A DNA stretch of 64,000 nt, from NCBI GenBank assembly GCA_016213435.1, contig JACRAL010000004.1:1-64000 (forward strand), written 5' to 3'. Under the pieces are notes generated by a model. That model made no database searches, was not told the origin of the DNA, and was given only the letters and a program-made list of their open reading frames with translations. The position numbers were made by a program, and so were the translations under genes. Positions 1-7,805 of the stretch are shown in pieces. This DNA comes from Bacteroidota bacterium. GTDB lineage: Bacteria; Bacteroidota; Bacteroidia; Palsa-948. The number at the start of each line of letters is the position of its first letter. Position 1 is the stretch's first letter.

Positions 1-60
1 AACATCTATGCCACAGCCCCGCTCTACGTGCTGCTCAAATTCTATTGTTTCTTTATTCAT
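1..60 (-). mobile_element. IS110-type transposase, N-terminal fragment (runs off the window)
   Basis: On the minus strand an ATG at position 60 opens a reading frame of 20 codons that continues past the window edge: MNKETIEFEQHVERGCGIDV. The run CGIDV close to the N-terminus is typical of IS110-family transposases, where this Asp is the first residue of the DEDD RuvC-like catalytic site; family knowledge, not proven by 20 residues. Only 72 bp separate this start from the stop codon of the neighbouring methyltransferase gene, so the element end must lie in or near 61-132. No terminal inverted repeat is visible, as expected for IS110. It could instead be another protein with a similar start. 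Confidence 0.55.
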
Positions 61-132
61 ATGGTGTAAGTTTAAAGTTTGCACTAAAGTTACATTTTCA
101 TGCCCCTTTGTGGTTATTCAACCATGTGGGTT

Positions 133-975
133 TCATCTGTAAAAATGTATCATAAAATCCTGATACTCTCCGAGTTTGTTAATGGGCGTTAAGGACTTGA
201 TATTATATTCATATCCACACTCTTCAAACTTTCTTAGAAATTCTGCAAGGGCAGATTTGTCCCCGTTAGGTTTATGATGATACTCAATGATGTATTGATT
301 GGGCAGGGATAAAACAGACGCATCAAATAAATCGGATATTATGTTGTGCTCCGATCCTTCCACATCTAACTTTACCAATTCTATTTTTCCATGAAGAGAG
401 CTCATGAATTCTGATAGGAGGATGGATTGGATTTTTAGTTCTGTTGCACCGCCCATTTCTTTTCTGACTGAACCGTGAATCGTACCCGGATCATTGTCGA
501 TGAAAAAGGATGTTTCTTCCTTCTTGTCAGATAGCACGACATTGTGCATGGAAACATCTGAAAGATTATTTTGGCTGATATTTTTTTGCAGAAGGTTAAA
601 TGCGTATGGGTTTGCTTCAAATGCATGAATACGCGAAGCGGGATAAAGTTTTTTAAAATAAAGAACGGAGAAGCCAATGTTTGAACCTCCATCGATTATG
701 ACCGGATTTTCAGAAGGAGAATTAAAAAAATACGGAGCGGATAGAAAAATTTCAGTAAACAGATCCTGCATGGTGGAATAATCATATCCGCTGATTTTAT
801 AATCAAGAATTTTTGTCGTACATGCAGATTTTTCAGAGTTACTGTAAAAGTTTTTTTTGAACTTCAATAATAACAATGTCCAGACCATGGATATTTTTTC
901 CGGCAAGTTATTCCCGTTTTTAACAGCAGCGATCATCATTTTTAAAAAGCCAAAAGGAAAAGTTGATACCGTCAT
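133..975 (-). CDS. FkbM family SAM-dependent methyltransferase
   Basis: Likely O-methyltransferase acting on a sugar or other small surface component. The SAM-binding motif I is seen as VIIDGGSNIGFSVLYF around residues 92-107, followed by the acidic FEAN at the end of strand 2, and the FkbM hallmark LVKLDVEGSEHNII further on. I chose the ATG at 975; a TTG at 1017 would add 14 residues and leave only 6 bp to the stop of the upstream rhomboid gene. Last gene of a minus-strand run mutL, rhomboid, fkbM; the next gene downstream is the IS110-like fragment. The methyl acceptor cannot be read from sequence. Confidence 0.85.
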   Translation of the reverse strand: MTVSTFPFGFLKMMIAAVKNGNNLPEKISMVWTLLLLKFKKNFYSNSEKSACTTKILDYKISGYDYSTMQDLFTEIFLSAPYFFNSPSENPVIIDGGSNIGFSVLYFKKLYPASRIHAFEANPYAFNLLQKNISQNNLSDVSMHNVVLSDKKEETSFFIDNDPGTIHGSVRKEMGGATELKIQSILLSEFMSSLHGKIELVKLDVEGSEHNIISDLFDASVLSLPNQYIIEYHHKPNGDKSALAEFLRKFEECGYEYNIKSLTPINKLGEYQDFMIHFYR

Positions 976-1023
976 GAAGATATTGCAAATATTTTTTTGC
1001 TCAAAGCAAATTGACAAAGACCT

Positions 1024-1869
1024 TTAATAGAAATGCTGCTTGTTCCTGTTCCAGATTTTTATAAGTATAAAACCAAAGAGCATTCCGCCCAAATGTGCGT
1101 AGTGTGCAATGTTATCCGTTTGAGAGTTGTTGACAGCTCCAAAAAGCTCAATGGCTCCGTAAAGTATTACAAAATATTTTGCTTTTATCGGGAAGAAAAA
1201 ATACATGTAAATCATGGAATTAGGAAACATCATTCCGAAAGCTAAAAGCAATCCATATACAGATCCGGATGCTCCGACCACCACAGGAGCATTCAAGAAT
1301 TCCTTTTTGTATTCAAGAACAAAATCAATGGAGGTTTGCAATGCTTTATCTGTATTGCCGGAAAGCACCTGTGACTTGAAATCTGAAAATATCGGCTGCA
1401 AAGTCTGCAGCATATCAGGAGTTAATTGAATGGTTTTAGATTCGAACAGAGAATTAAATTTTTCTGTGGATGGATTTGCAATGTAATCATTCAGTGCATG
1501 AATTACCGGTTGAATTTCAAAATAGTGAACCGTGTAATGCAACAGCACAGCACCAATTCCACAAACTAAATAATAGATCAGAAATCTTTTTGCACCCCAA
1601 ACATTTTCCAGCACATTGCCAAACATCCACAGCGCGAACATATTGAAAAAAATATGTGCGAAACTTCCGTGCATGAACATATAAGTAATGAGTTGGTATG
1701 GCCTGAAATCTTCTGAGAAAAAATAATGTAATCCTAAATAATCGGTGAGATCAATATTCATCTTCATTTCAAACACAACGGTTGCGAGATAAAAAATCCC
1801 ATTAATGATGAGCAGATTTTTTATTACCGGAGGCAATACATTAAAGCCGGATGGTCTGTATTCTTGCAT
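1024..1869 (-). CDS. Rhomboid family intramembrane serine protease
   Basis: Integral membrane protease that cleaves transmembrane segments. The catalytic serine is in GASGSVYG (Ser201) and the catalytic histidine in AHLGGMLFG (His259); the HGSFAHIFFNMFALWMFG segment near residues 67-84 is the conserved TM2 region. At 281 residues it is longer than a minimal rhomboid because of an approximately 80-residue hydrophilic insertion (about 115-195) between the N-terminal helices and the serine helix. The start codon directly abuts the stop of mutL, so translational coupling is likely. Substrates unknown. Confidence 0.93.
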   Translation of the reverse strand: MQEYRPSGFNVLPPVIKNLLIINGIFYLATVVFEMKMNIDLTDYLGLHYFFSEDFRPYQLITYMFMHGSFAHIFFNMFALWMFGNVLENVWGAKRFLIYYLVCGIGAVLLHYTVHYFEIQPVIHALNDYIANPSTEKFNSLFESKTIQLTPDMLQTLQPIFSDFKSQVLSGNTDKALQTSIDFVLEYKKEFLNAPVVVGASGSVYGLLLAFGMMFPNSMIYMYFFFPIKAKYFVILYGAIELFGAVNNSQTDNIAHYAHLGGMLFGFILIKIWNRNKQHFY

Positions 1870-3777
1870 TTATTTTTTTAATTTTTTATCCAACTCATCC
1901 AATGAGATGGTGATCAATGTGGGTTTTCCTGAGGGAGAAGCATAGGGCATTTTGCAGGCGAACAATTCATCCACCATGTGGCTCATTTCTTCGTGGTTGA
2001 GCGGATCACCCGATTTGATGGAAAGATTTTTCGCCATGGCTTTTGCCACTATTTCCTTTTTTGCATTCCCTAATTCTGATTTTGAACCTTGAGAAGATTT
2101 GTAATCCTCAATCAGCTTTTCCAAAAGTTCAAAAATATTCTGATCGGAAATATCGGCAGGAATTCCGTGAACAATAAATGTGTTTTTCCCAAATCCATTG
2201 ATATCGAATCCAAGCGCATGCAATTCTTCGTTAAGTTCTTTGAGGATCACAGAATCACCTGCAGAAAATTCAAGTGTTTGCGGAAACAACTGCTGCTGCG
2301 AAACACCTTTGTGTTTTTCCACCATCTCAAAATAATTTTCAAAAAGTATTCGCTCGTGTGCCGCCTGCTGATCGATCACGATCATTCCTGTTTTAATATG
2401 TGCAAGAATATATTTGTTATGCAACTGGTAAGCCGATGTCTTTGTGGTTTGCTCTCCTTCGATTTTGAATTTCTGCTGGTTTTCTTCTGGTTGTTTTATT
2501 TCTACTTCCGGTTGCTTGGTTGTTTGGCGATAGAATTCCAAAGTTTTCTCTACTCTCCGTTTTCCTGATTCTCCGTTTCTTATTTCTGAATCGGGAAAGG
2601 GGGAAACCGGAGAAGCGGAGGTATTTCTCTTTTCGGATTTTCTTTCTTCTTTTTTCTCCTCTTCAAAAAACGGATTATAATTCTTATCCACTTTTATTTT
2701 CGGTGGATTAAGCAGTATTTCCTCGCGGGATTTATTTTGCGGAATAGCAATGCTTGTCTCCTGCTCAAAGTCGAGCGAAGGTGCGATGTTATATTTTCCG
2801 AGCGACTGCTTCACCGCAGACCGCATGATGGTATAGACCGAGCGTTCGTCTTCAAATTTAATTTCTGTTTTTGTCGGATGAATATTCACATCAATCGTCT
2901 TCGGGTCGATCTCCATGTTGATGAAGTAGGATGGGAAAGCATCTTTCGGCAAAAGCTGTTCGTATGCATTTTGAAGCGCGTGATGCAGATAAGGACTTTT
3001 GATGAAACGGTTGTTGACGAAAAAGAACTGTTCGCCTCTTGTCTTCCGTGCGAATTCAGGTTTCCCTATGAATCCTGTAACATTTACGATGGTGGTATCT
3101 TCGTGAACAGGAACTAAACGCTGATTGTAACTATCGCCAAATATCCCTACCAAGCGCTGGCGAAGCGTGCCTTTTCCCAGATGAAAAAGTTCGGAATTAT
3201 TATGGTGAAGCGATAAATCAATTTCAGGATGAGCGATTGCCACGCGCTGAAATTCTTCTATGATATGCCTGAGTTCAACAGCATCCGATTTGAGAAAATT
3301 TCTTCGTGCCGGCACATTAAAAAAAAGATTTTTTATGCTGATGCTGGTTCCTTTCTGGCACTGGCAGGAGCTATGGTTTTTCAGTTCGCTTCCTTCAATT
3401 TCTATCTGTGTACCGAGTTCATCTTCCGCGCGTTTTGTTTTCATTTCTACCTGTGCAACTCCCGCGATGGAAGCCATGGCTTCTCCGCGAAATCCCATGG
3501 TGGTGATTTTGAAAAGGTCATCCGCTTTTTTAATTTTGGAAGTGGCGTGGCGCTCAAAGCACATGCGCGCATCCGTTTCACTCATCCCGATTCCGTTGTC
3601 AATTATCTGAATGAGTGTTCTGCCGGCATCTTTAAGAATAAGTTTTATATCTGTCCCCTGTGCATCAATGGAATTTTCCAGAAGTTCTTTCACTGCCGAA
3701 GCCGGACGTTGAATAACCTCTCCTGCCGCAATTTGATTTGCAACTGAATCGGGAAGAAGATTAATGATGTCGGGCAT
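1870..3777 (-). CDS. mutL: DNA mismatch repair protein MutL
   Basis: MutL links mismatch recognition by MutS to strand removal. The N-terminal GHKL ATPase has ELLENSIDAQGT (about 31-42), IIDNGIGM (58-65) and MGFRGEAMASI (about 94-104). A charged, low-complexity linker (about 335-450) precedes the C-terminal dimerisation domain. In the C-terminal domain the endonuclease motif is DQQAAHERILFE (from Asp479), with Gln in place of the usual His, and the late CPHGRP metal motif reads SPSGKP. The nuclease site is therefore altered or inactive, which is inference. The linker carries a repeat-like segment (2545-2625). First gene of the mutL-rhomboid-fkbM run. Confidence 0.97.
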   Translation of the reverse strand: MPDIINLLPDSVANQIAAGEVIQRPASAVKELLENSIDAQGTDIKLILKDAGRTLIQIIDNGIGMSETDARMCFERHATSKIKKADDLFKITTMGFRGEAMASIAGVAQVEMKTKRAEDELGTQIEIEGSELKNHSSCQCQKGTSISIKNLFFNVPARRNFLKSDAVELRHIIEEFQRVAIAHPEIDLSLHHNNSELFHLGKGTLRQRLVGIFGDSYNQRLVPVHEDTTIVNVTGFIGKPEFARKTRGEQFFFVNNRFIKSPYLHHALQNAYEQLLPKDAFPSYFINMEIDPKTIDVNIHPTKTEIKFEDERSVYTIMRSAVKQSLGKYNIAPSLDFEQETSIAIPQNKSREEILLNPPKIKVDKNYNPFFEEEKKEERKSEKRNTSASPVSPFPDSEIRNGESGKRRVEKTLEFYRQTTKQPEVEIKQPEENQQKFKIEGEQTTKTSAYQLHNKYILAHIKTGMIVIDQQAAHERILFENYFEMVEKHKGVSQQQLFPQTLEFSAGDSVILKELNEELHALGFDINGFGKNTFIVHGIPADISDQNIFELLEKLIEDYKSSQGSKSELGNAKKEIVAKAMAKNLSIKSGDPLNHEEMSHMVDELFACKMPYASPSGKPTLITISLDELDKKLKK

Positions 3778-3842
3778 GCAGCAAATTACAAGTGTTTAAG
3801 TCAAAATCATACAAAAATATAATTATTATCCCTGTATAAAAT

Positions 3843-3885
3843 AAAAATCCCCCAATCCGTCAACTGTCGGACCGAGGGATTTTTT
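3843..3885 (-). terminator. Probable bidirectional terminator hairpin
   Basis: AAAAATCCC (3843-3851) pairs with GGGATTTTT (3876-3884), with an inner CCG/CGG pairing. It has A/T tracts on both sides and lies just downstream of the minus-strand lipoprotein gene and upstream of mutL. It would end transcription of the lipoprotein gene before mutL. Confidence 0.65.
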
Positions 3886-3903
3886 CTTCCGAGGTGAGAC
3901 AAA

Positions 3904-4806
3904 TTACTTCATGTGCACGGTATAAACATTGCTGTTGATGGTAACTGTGGCCTCATCATCACACGCTCCGTTATTGGGAGAAGAAAAATCAACGTGGCGT
4001 GTTGGTTTGGTTCCGGGAGTAAAATCAAATGTTCCGGAAGTAAACCAATGACAGCGCGAAGAGGGCATTCCCGAAGTACCTAAAATTCCATCTACAAGAG
4101 GACTTGTGATATTCATATTAAATGGAGTTCCATTTGCGGATGTACCGCTGGCGGAACCGCTGATGGAAAAAACTCTAGGCATAGATAGCAACCCGGTAAG
4201 CATTTCGCGTGTGCGATTTGCAGTCCATTTTATTGTTTTGCCGTCTGTTTTGATAATTCTTCCATCCACATTGATGCTCCAGTTCATGTGTCCGGCAGCG
4301 TTGAGCCCATTGTTCGTGACTGAACGAGTGCCGATAATTTGATTCATCGAATTTTGGTCCGGACCTACAAAATAGGTATTGTCAGGCATAGTTGTAATGT
4401 CAATAGTTGAACCCACATCCCAATAACCAAGACTATGATTACCGGTTGTATAGGAAATAAATATTTTCCCTTTGCGGTAACGCCCATCGCGACACAAACA
4501 ACTTGTGCTGCCAAAATCAACGGTAATTACCCCTGATGAATCTGCCTGTTTAACAATAGTAATTGTAGCGCAAGAAGCCGTGAGAAGACCGTCAGGTTCA
4601 GCCATTTTATAATTGGTTGTATTTCCTTTAGATGCTTCATCAGAAATCTGGTGCATATCATTAAAAGATTGCTCTGCAAGCGAATTATCTGAAACACCGC
4701 TGGTATCGGTGTCATTTGGTGCTTTCGGTTTACGACATCCTATGAATGACAGAACTGCTGCCATTAACAGTATAGTAGCATTTAAAATCAATAGCTTGGT
4801 TTTCAT
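3904..4806 (-). CDS. Hypothetical lipoprotein
   Basis: Not recognised as a named family. The N-terminus MKTKLLILNATILLMAAV followed by SFIGC (Cys24) is a lipoprotein signal, so the protein is probably anchored in an envelope membrane. I chose the ATG at 4806 because it starts directly at the signal peptide; an in-frame upstream ATG at 4848 would add 14 hydrophilic residues. The mature part is rich in Thr, Ser, Gly and Asn with several Cys (SCATI, CLCRDGRY, SRCHWF, GACDDE), consistent with an extracytoplasmic beta-rich fold. Single gene with its own terminator. Confidence 0.8.
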   Translation of the reverse strand: MKTKLLILNATILLMAAVLSFIGCRKPKAPNDTDTSGVSDNSLAEQSFNDMHQISDEASKGNTTNYKMAEPDGLLTASCATITIVKQADSSGVITVDFGSTSCLCRDGRYRKGKIFISYTTGNHSLGYWDVGSTIDITTMPDNTYFVGPDQNSMNQIIGTRSVTNNGLNAAGHMNWSINVDGRIIKTDGKTIKWTANRTREMLTGLLSMPRVFSISGSASGTSANGTPFNMNITSPLVDGILGTSGMPSSRCHWFTSGTFDFTPGTKPTRHVDFSSPNNGACDDEATVTINSNVYTVHMK

Positions 4807-4937
4807 TGTGTTAAGTTTGATTGCTTGTGTGTTGTTATTAATTTTCAAGCGTAAGACGATTGTAAAAGTAAGAAAGTTACAGGGATTTCGGAGGTTTTTG
4901 ATCGGGGGCTATTTAATACTATTCGTATTTTTAGAAA

Positions 4938-6014
4938 ATGAATTTTCTGAGGTTTTTATTATTCCCAGCTGCGCTGTTATACGGCATAGGAATCTTTTTT
5001 CGAAACCTGCTGTATCAAATCGGTATTTTACCTGCTAAAGGATTTGACACAGGAATAATTGTAATCGGAAATCTATCAGTTGGAGGCACAGGAAAATCTC
5101 CAATGACAGAATATCTTATCCGTTTGTTAAAAGAAAAATTTCCTCTCGCTACGTTGAGCCGCGGATACAAGCGTCATACAACAGGATTTCTTTTAGCAGA
5201 AAAAGATTCCACATCGTTCCAGATCGGGGATGAACCTCTTCAGTTCAAGAAAAAATTCCCGGATATAATTGTTTCAGTGGATGAAAATCGAAAGCAGGGA
5301 ATAAAAAAACTTCTTTTGCAATTTCCTCAACTTAAAATAATTTTGCTGGACGATGCATTCCAGCACCGCAGAGTAAAACCCGGACTTTCCATTTTGCTTA
5401 CCGATTACAGTAAAATATTTTACGATGATTTTCTTCTGCCGGTTGGCTCATTGAGAGAATGGAGCGCGGGGAAAGGAAGAGCAGACATCATCATTGTTAC
5501 AAAATGCCCTGTCAATTTATCTCCGGTAGAAAAAAGGATCATCCTGAAAAATATTTCTCCGGAACCACATCAACATGTTTTTTTCTCGCATATAAAATAC
5601 GGAGAACCGATTACTTTATTCCCCTCTCCCTCGGGAGAGGGGTTAGGGATGAGGTCGACTGTTGTGCTGCTCACCGGAATCTCCAATCCAAAGCCATTAG
5701 AGGATTATCTCAAAGACAAAGTCAGCAATATCATTCCAATGCATTATCCCGATCACCACGAATACACAATTGTTGAAGCAAACAAAGCAGTTGAAACATT
5801 TAACAATATTGCTTCTTCAAATAAAGTAATCATCACTACGGAAAAAGACGCCATGCGTTTAGATAAACCGGGGCTTGTAGAAGTGCTTCATACCCTTCCT
5901 ATATATTACATTCCGATCGAAGTTTCTTTTGATGAAAAAGAAAAAACAGAATTTAATCAACTTATAACCGATTATGCCTTTAGAACAAATCAAAAGCACA
6001 GCGGAGTTCATTAA
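4938..6014 (+). CDS. lpxK: Tetraacyldisaccharide 4'-kinase (lipid A synthesis)
   Basis: LpxK phosphorylates the 4' position of the lipid A disaccharide at the inner face of the cytoplasmic membrane. It starts with a hydrophobic membrane-associating segment, followed by the P-loop-like VIGNLSVGGTGKSPMTEYL (about 42-60), LSRGYKR (about 74-80) and LLDDAFQHRR, all characteristic. Residues about 229-239 (PSPSGEGLGMR) are encoded by a palindromic repeat and look like an in-frame insertion in a loop of the C-terminal half. The 3' end overlaps the PNP start by 41 bp, a gene pair common in Bacteroidota. Confidence 0.96.
   Translation: MNFLRFLLFPAALLYGIGIFFRNLLYQIGILPAKGFDTGIIVIGNLSVGGTGKSPMTEYLIRLLKEKFPLATLSRGYKRHTTGFLLAEKDSTSFQIGDEPLQFKKKFPDIIVSVDENRKQGIKKLLLQFPQLKIILLDDAFQHRRVKPGLSILLTDYSKIFYDDFLLPVGSLREWSAGKGRADIIIVTKCPVNLSPVEKRIILKNISPEPHQHVFFSHIKYGEPITLFPSPSGEGLGMRSTVVLLTGISNPKPLEDYLKDKVSNIIPMHYPDHHEYTIVEANKAVETFNNIASSNKVIITTEKDAMRLDKPGLVEVLHTLPIYYIPIEVSFDEKEKTEFNQLITDYAFRTNQKHSGVH
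5621..5654 (+). repeat. Palindromic repeat inside lpxK (CCCTCTCC family)
   Basis: The hairpin CCCCTCTCCC/GGGAGAGGGG is followed by TTAGGGATGAGG. It is read in frame as PSPSGEGLGMR within LpxK. The same hairpin-plus-tail layout recurs at 14554, 17288, 46811 and elsewhere in this window. Confidence 0.85.
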
Positions 6015-6786
6015 GAAACAAGTTTCTATTTCACCCGAAATCGGAATTATTCTTGGAACAGGACTTGGAGGTTTGGTGAAAGAAATAGAGGTGCTTCATA
6101 CAATTCCATATGAAAAAATTCCGAACATGCCTCTTTCCACAGTAGAAGGACATTCCGGAAAACTGATCTTTGGAATTCTTGGCGGAAAAAAAGTAGTGGC
6201 AATGCAGGGGCGCTTTCATTATTACGAAGGGTATGAAATGCAGCAAGTTATTTTTCCGGTGCGTGTGATGAAATACCTCGGCATCAAAAAACTTTTTCTC
6301 TCTAATGCGAGCGGTGGCGTAAATCCGGATTTTGAAGTCGGAGACTTAATGATCATCACCGATCACATCAACTTAATGCCCAATCCCCTCATCGGAAAAA
6401 ATGAACAGGAACTGGGAGAGCGCTTCCCCGACATGAGCGAAGCATACGACAAGGCAATTATAGAAAAAGCAAAACAAATTGCGAAACAGCACAACATTAA
6501 AATACAGCAGGGAGTGTATGTTGCCTTAACCGGACCTACTCTCGAAACCCCTGCCGAATACAAATACATGCGGATCATTGGAGGGGACACCGTTGGCATG
6601 AGCACTGCGCCTGAAGTAATTGCCGGTCATCATATGGGCATTCCATGCTTTGCCATGAGCATAATCACCGATGTAGGCGTAGAAGGACGGATTATAAAAG
6701 TTTCCCTCGCAGATATTCTGCGTGCTGCTGAAAAAGCCGAGCCGAAGATGACTTTGATAATGAAGGAACTGATAAAGAGTTTGTGA
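5974..6786 (+). CDS. Purine nucleoside phosphorylase, trimeric inosine/guanosine type
   Basis: Phosphorolysis of inosine and guanosine to the base and (deoxy)ribose-1-phosphate in purine salvage. Family motifs seen: GIILGTGLGGL (phosphate loop), TVEGHSGKL, QGRFHYYEGY, LSNASGGVNPDFEVGDLMII and TGPTLETPAEY, with VGMSTAPEVIAGHHMG near the base-binding site. The length of 270 residues is normal. The ATG at 5974 lies inside the end of lpxK; the residues before the first motif match a full-length family N-terminus, which supports this start over later ones. Confidence 0.95.
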   Translation: MPLEQIKSTAEFIKKQVSISPEIGIILGTGLGGLVKEIEVLHTIPYEKIPNMPLSTVEGHSGKLIFGILGGKKVVAMQGRFHYYEGYEMQQVIFPVRVMKYLGIKKLFLSNASGGVNPDFEVGDLMIITDHINLMPNPLIGKNEQELGERFPDMSEAYDKAIIEKAKQIAKQHNIKIQQGVYVALTGPTLETPAEYKYMRIIGGDTVGMSTAPEVIAGHHMGIPCFAMSIITDVGVEGRIIKVSLADILRAAEKAEPKMTLIMKELIKSL

Positions 6787-6870
6787 TTTACTTTAAAAAA
6801 AATCAGAAAGTTTTTTTCGTTCGAAATGTTGAAAATGGTTACTTTTCGAAAGAGAGAAAGAAGATTTCAT

Positions 6871-6893
6871 CACCGATTATTTTTGTAGGTTTG
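6871..6893 (+). promoter_or_regulatory. Promoter-like block shared with the carboxylase gene
   Basis: Contains TAGGTTTG (6886-6893), a TAnnTTTG -7 box of Bacteroidota type, 26 bp before the ATG of the outer-membrane protein gene. The whole 23 bp are identical to 39250-39272 read on the other strand, which sits 22 bp before the carboxyltransferase start. Confidence 0.6.
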
Positions 6894-6919
6894 CTTCACA
6901 TTTCTTATGTATAAAAAAT

Positions 6920-7594
6920 ATGAAAAAGATAACTCTTTCAGTAGTTTTATCGTTTATTGTTTTTGGGTTTAGCAGTGCTCAACAAAGAGGATTTCATATA
7001 GGTGGTATTGGCGGGTATAATGCAATAGGTATCCTTAATCGTCTTTTACCGGAACAAGCATATCATATCACTTGCAGCCCACAATATGGGTTTGCATCTG
7101 GCTATAATTTTAATCATTATCTTGGACTACAAGTTGAGCTTGTAAACTCTCATCAAGGACAAAAAGCGGAAAATTCGAGTAACCAGATAGTTGAAGAAGT
7201 AAATTTACATTATCTACAGTTGCCGATACTATTTCAATTCGCAGATGGTGACGAGTTTAGTCAATTTTATTTGACGTTTGGTCCTCAGTTTGGATTTTTA
7301 AAAGATGCCCAGATCACAACGCCTGCTGCAGGAATGATTCAGGCGAAAGATAGATTTGAAAAACATGAAACGGGTATTTTGTTGGAATTAGGCACTTATT
7401 CCGGATTATCGCATGATTATGCGGAAAGCCGATCGCATCATTTGTTATGTTGGAGTGTAGGACTAAGGTTCTATTATGGATTAACGGATATAAATACTCC
7501 TCAATATAGGATACCTATTCCGGGCAAAAATTATCAAAAAGCTACAAATGTTGCAGCAGGTATAAACATTGGAATACATTGGATAATTAGGTAA
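6920..7594 (+). CDS. Outer membrane beta-barrel protein (PorT-like)
   Basis: A Sec signal peptide (about residues 1-20, ending FSSAQ) is followed by alternating short beta strands with glycine turns and tyrosines, for example GFHIGGIGGYNAIGI, GFASGYNFNHYLGLQVELV and FYLTFGPQFGFL. This is the pattern of the small eight-stranded barrels (OMP_b-brl_2/PorT-like) common in Bacteroidota. The last residues form a hydrophobic strand (INIGIHWIIR). Specific function unknown. It has its own promoter-like block and stands alone on the plus strand. Confidence 0.8.
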   Translation: MKKITLSVVLSFIVFGFSSAQQRGFHIGGIGGYNAIGILNRLLPEQAYHITCSPQYGFASGYNFNHYLGLQVELVNSHQGQKAENSSNQIVEEVNLHYLQLPILFQFADGDEFSQFYLTFGPQFGFLKDAQITTPAAGMIQAKDRFEKHETGILLELGTYSGLSHDYAESRSHHLLCWSVGLRFYYGLTDINTPQYRIPIPGKNYQKATNVAAGINIGIHWIIR

Positions 7595-7652
7595 ATTCAT
7601 GAATTATTTTTATTACTTATTTTTTGTGAACACAAAGATAGAACACCGCACT

Positions 7653-7683
7653 AAACCACTCTGCACTGAAAGTGCAGAGGTTT
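7653..7683. repeat. Strong hairpin between the barrel gene and the sensor gene
   Basis: CTCTGCACT and AGTGCAGAG pair perfectly around a GAA loop. The stem extends through AAACC/GGTTT past a two-base bulge. No T-tract follows at once, so it is not a classical terminator. A second small hairpin, GAAACT-GCAT-AGTTTC (7777-7792), lies about 14 bp before the sensor start codon. Together they could be an RNA element in the leader of the sensor gene; this is inference. Confidence 0.5.
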
Positions 7684-7805
7684 GATAAATCGGGAATAAA
7701 ATTCTCTCTACATAACTAAAAAAGCAATGTATAGTATTATAAATCAAAAATGTGTATCAACTGAAAGTCTTGCAATGAAACTGCATAGTTTCAACTAACG
7801 TGTTT

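Noticed and set aside
2089-3747. Several plus-strand frames over mutL
   Set aside because: All antisense to mutL; no recognisable motifs or start signals.
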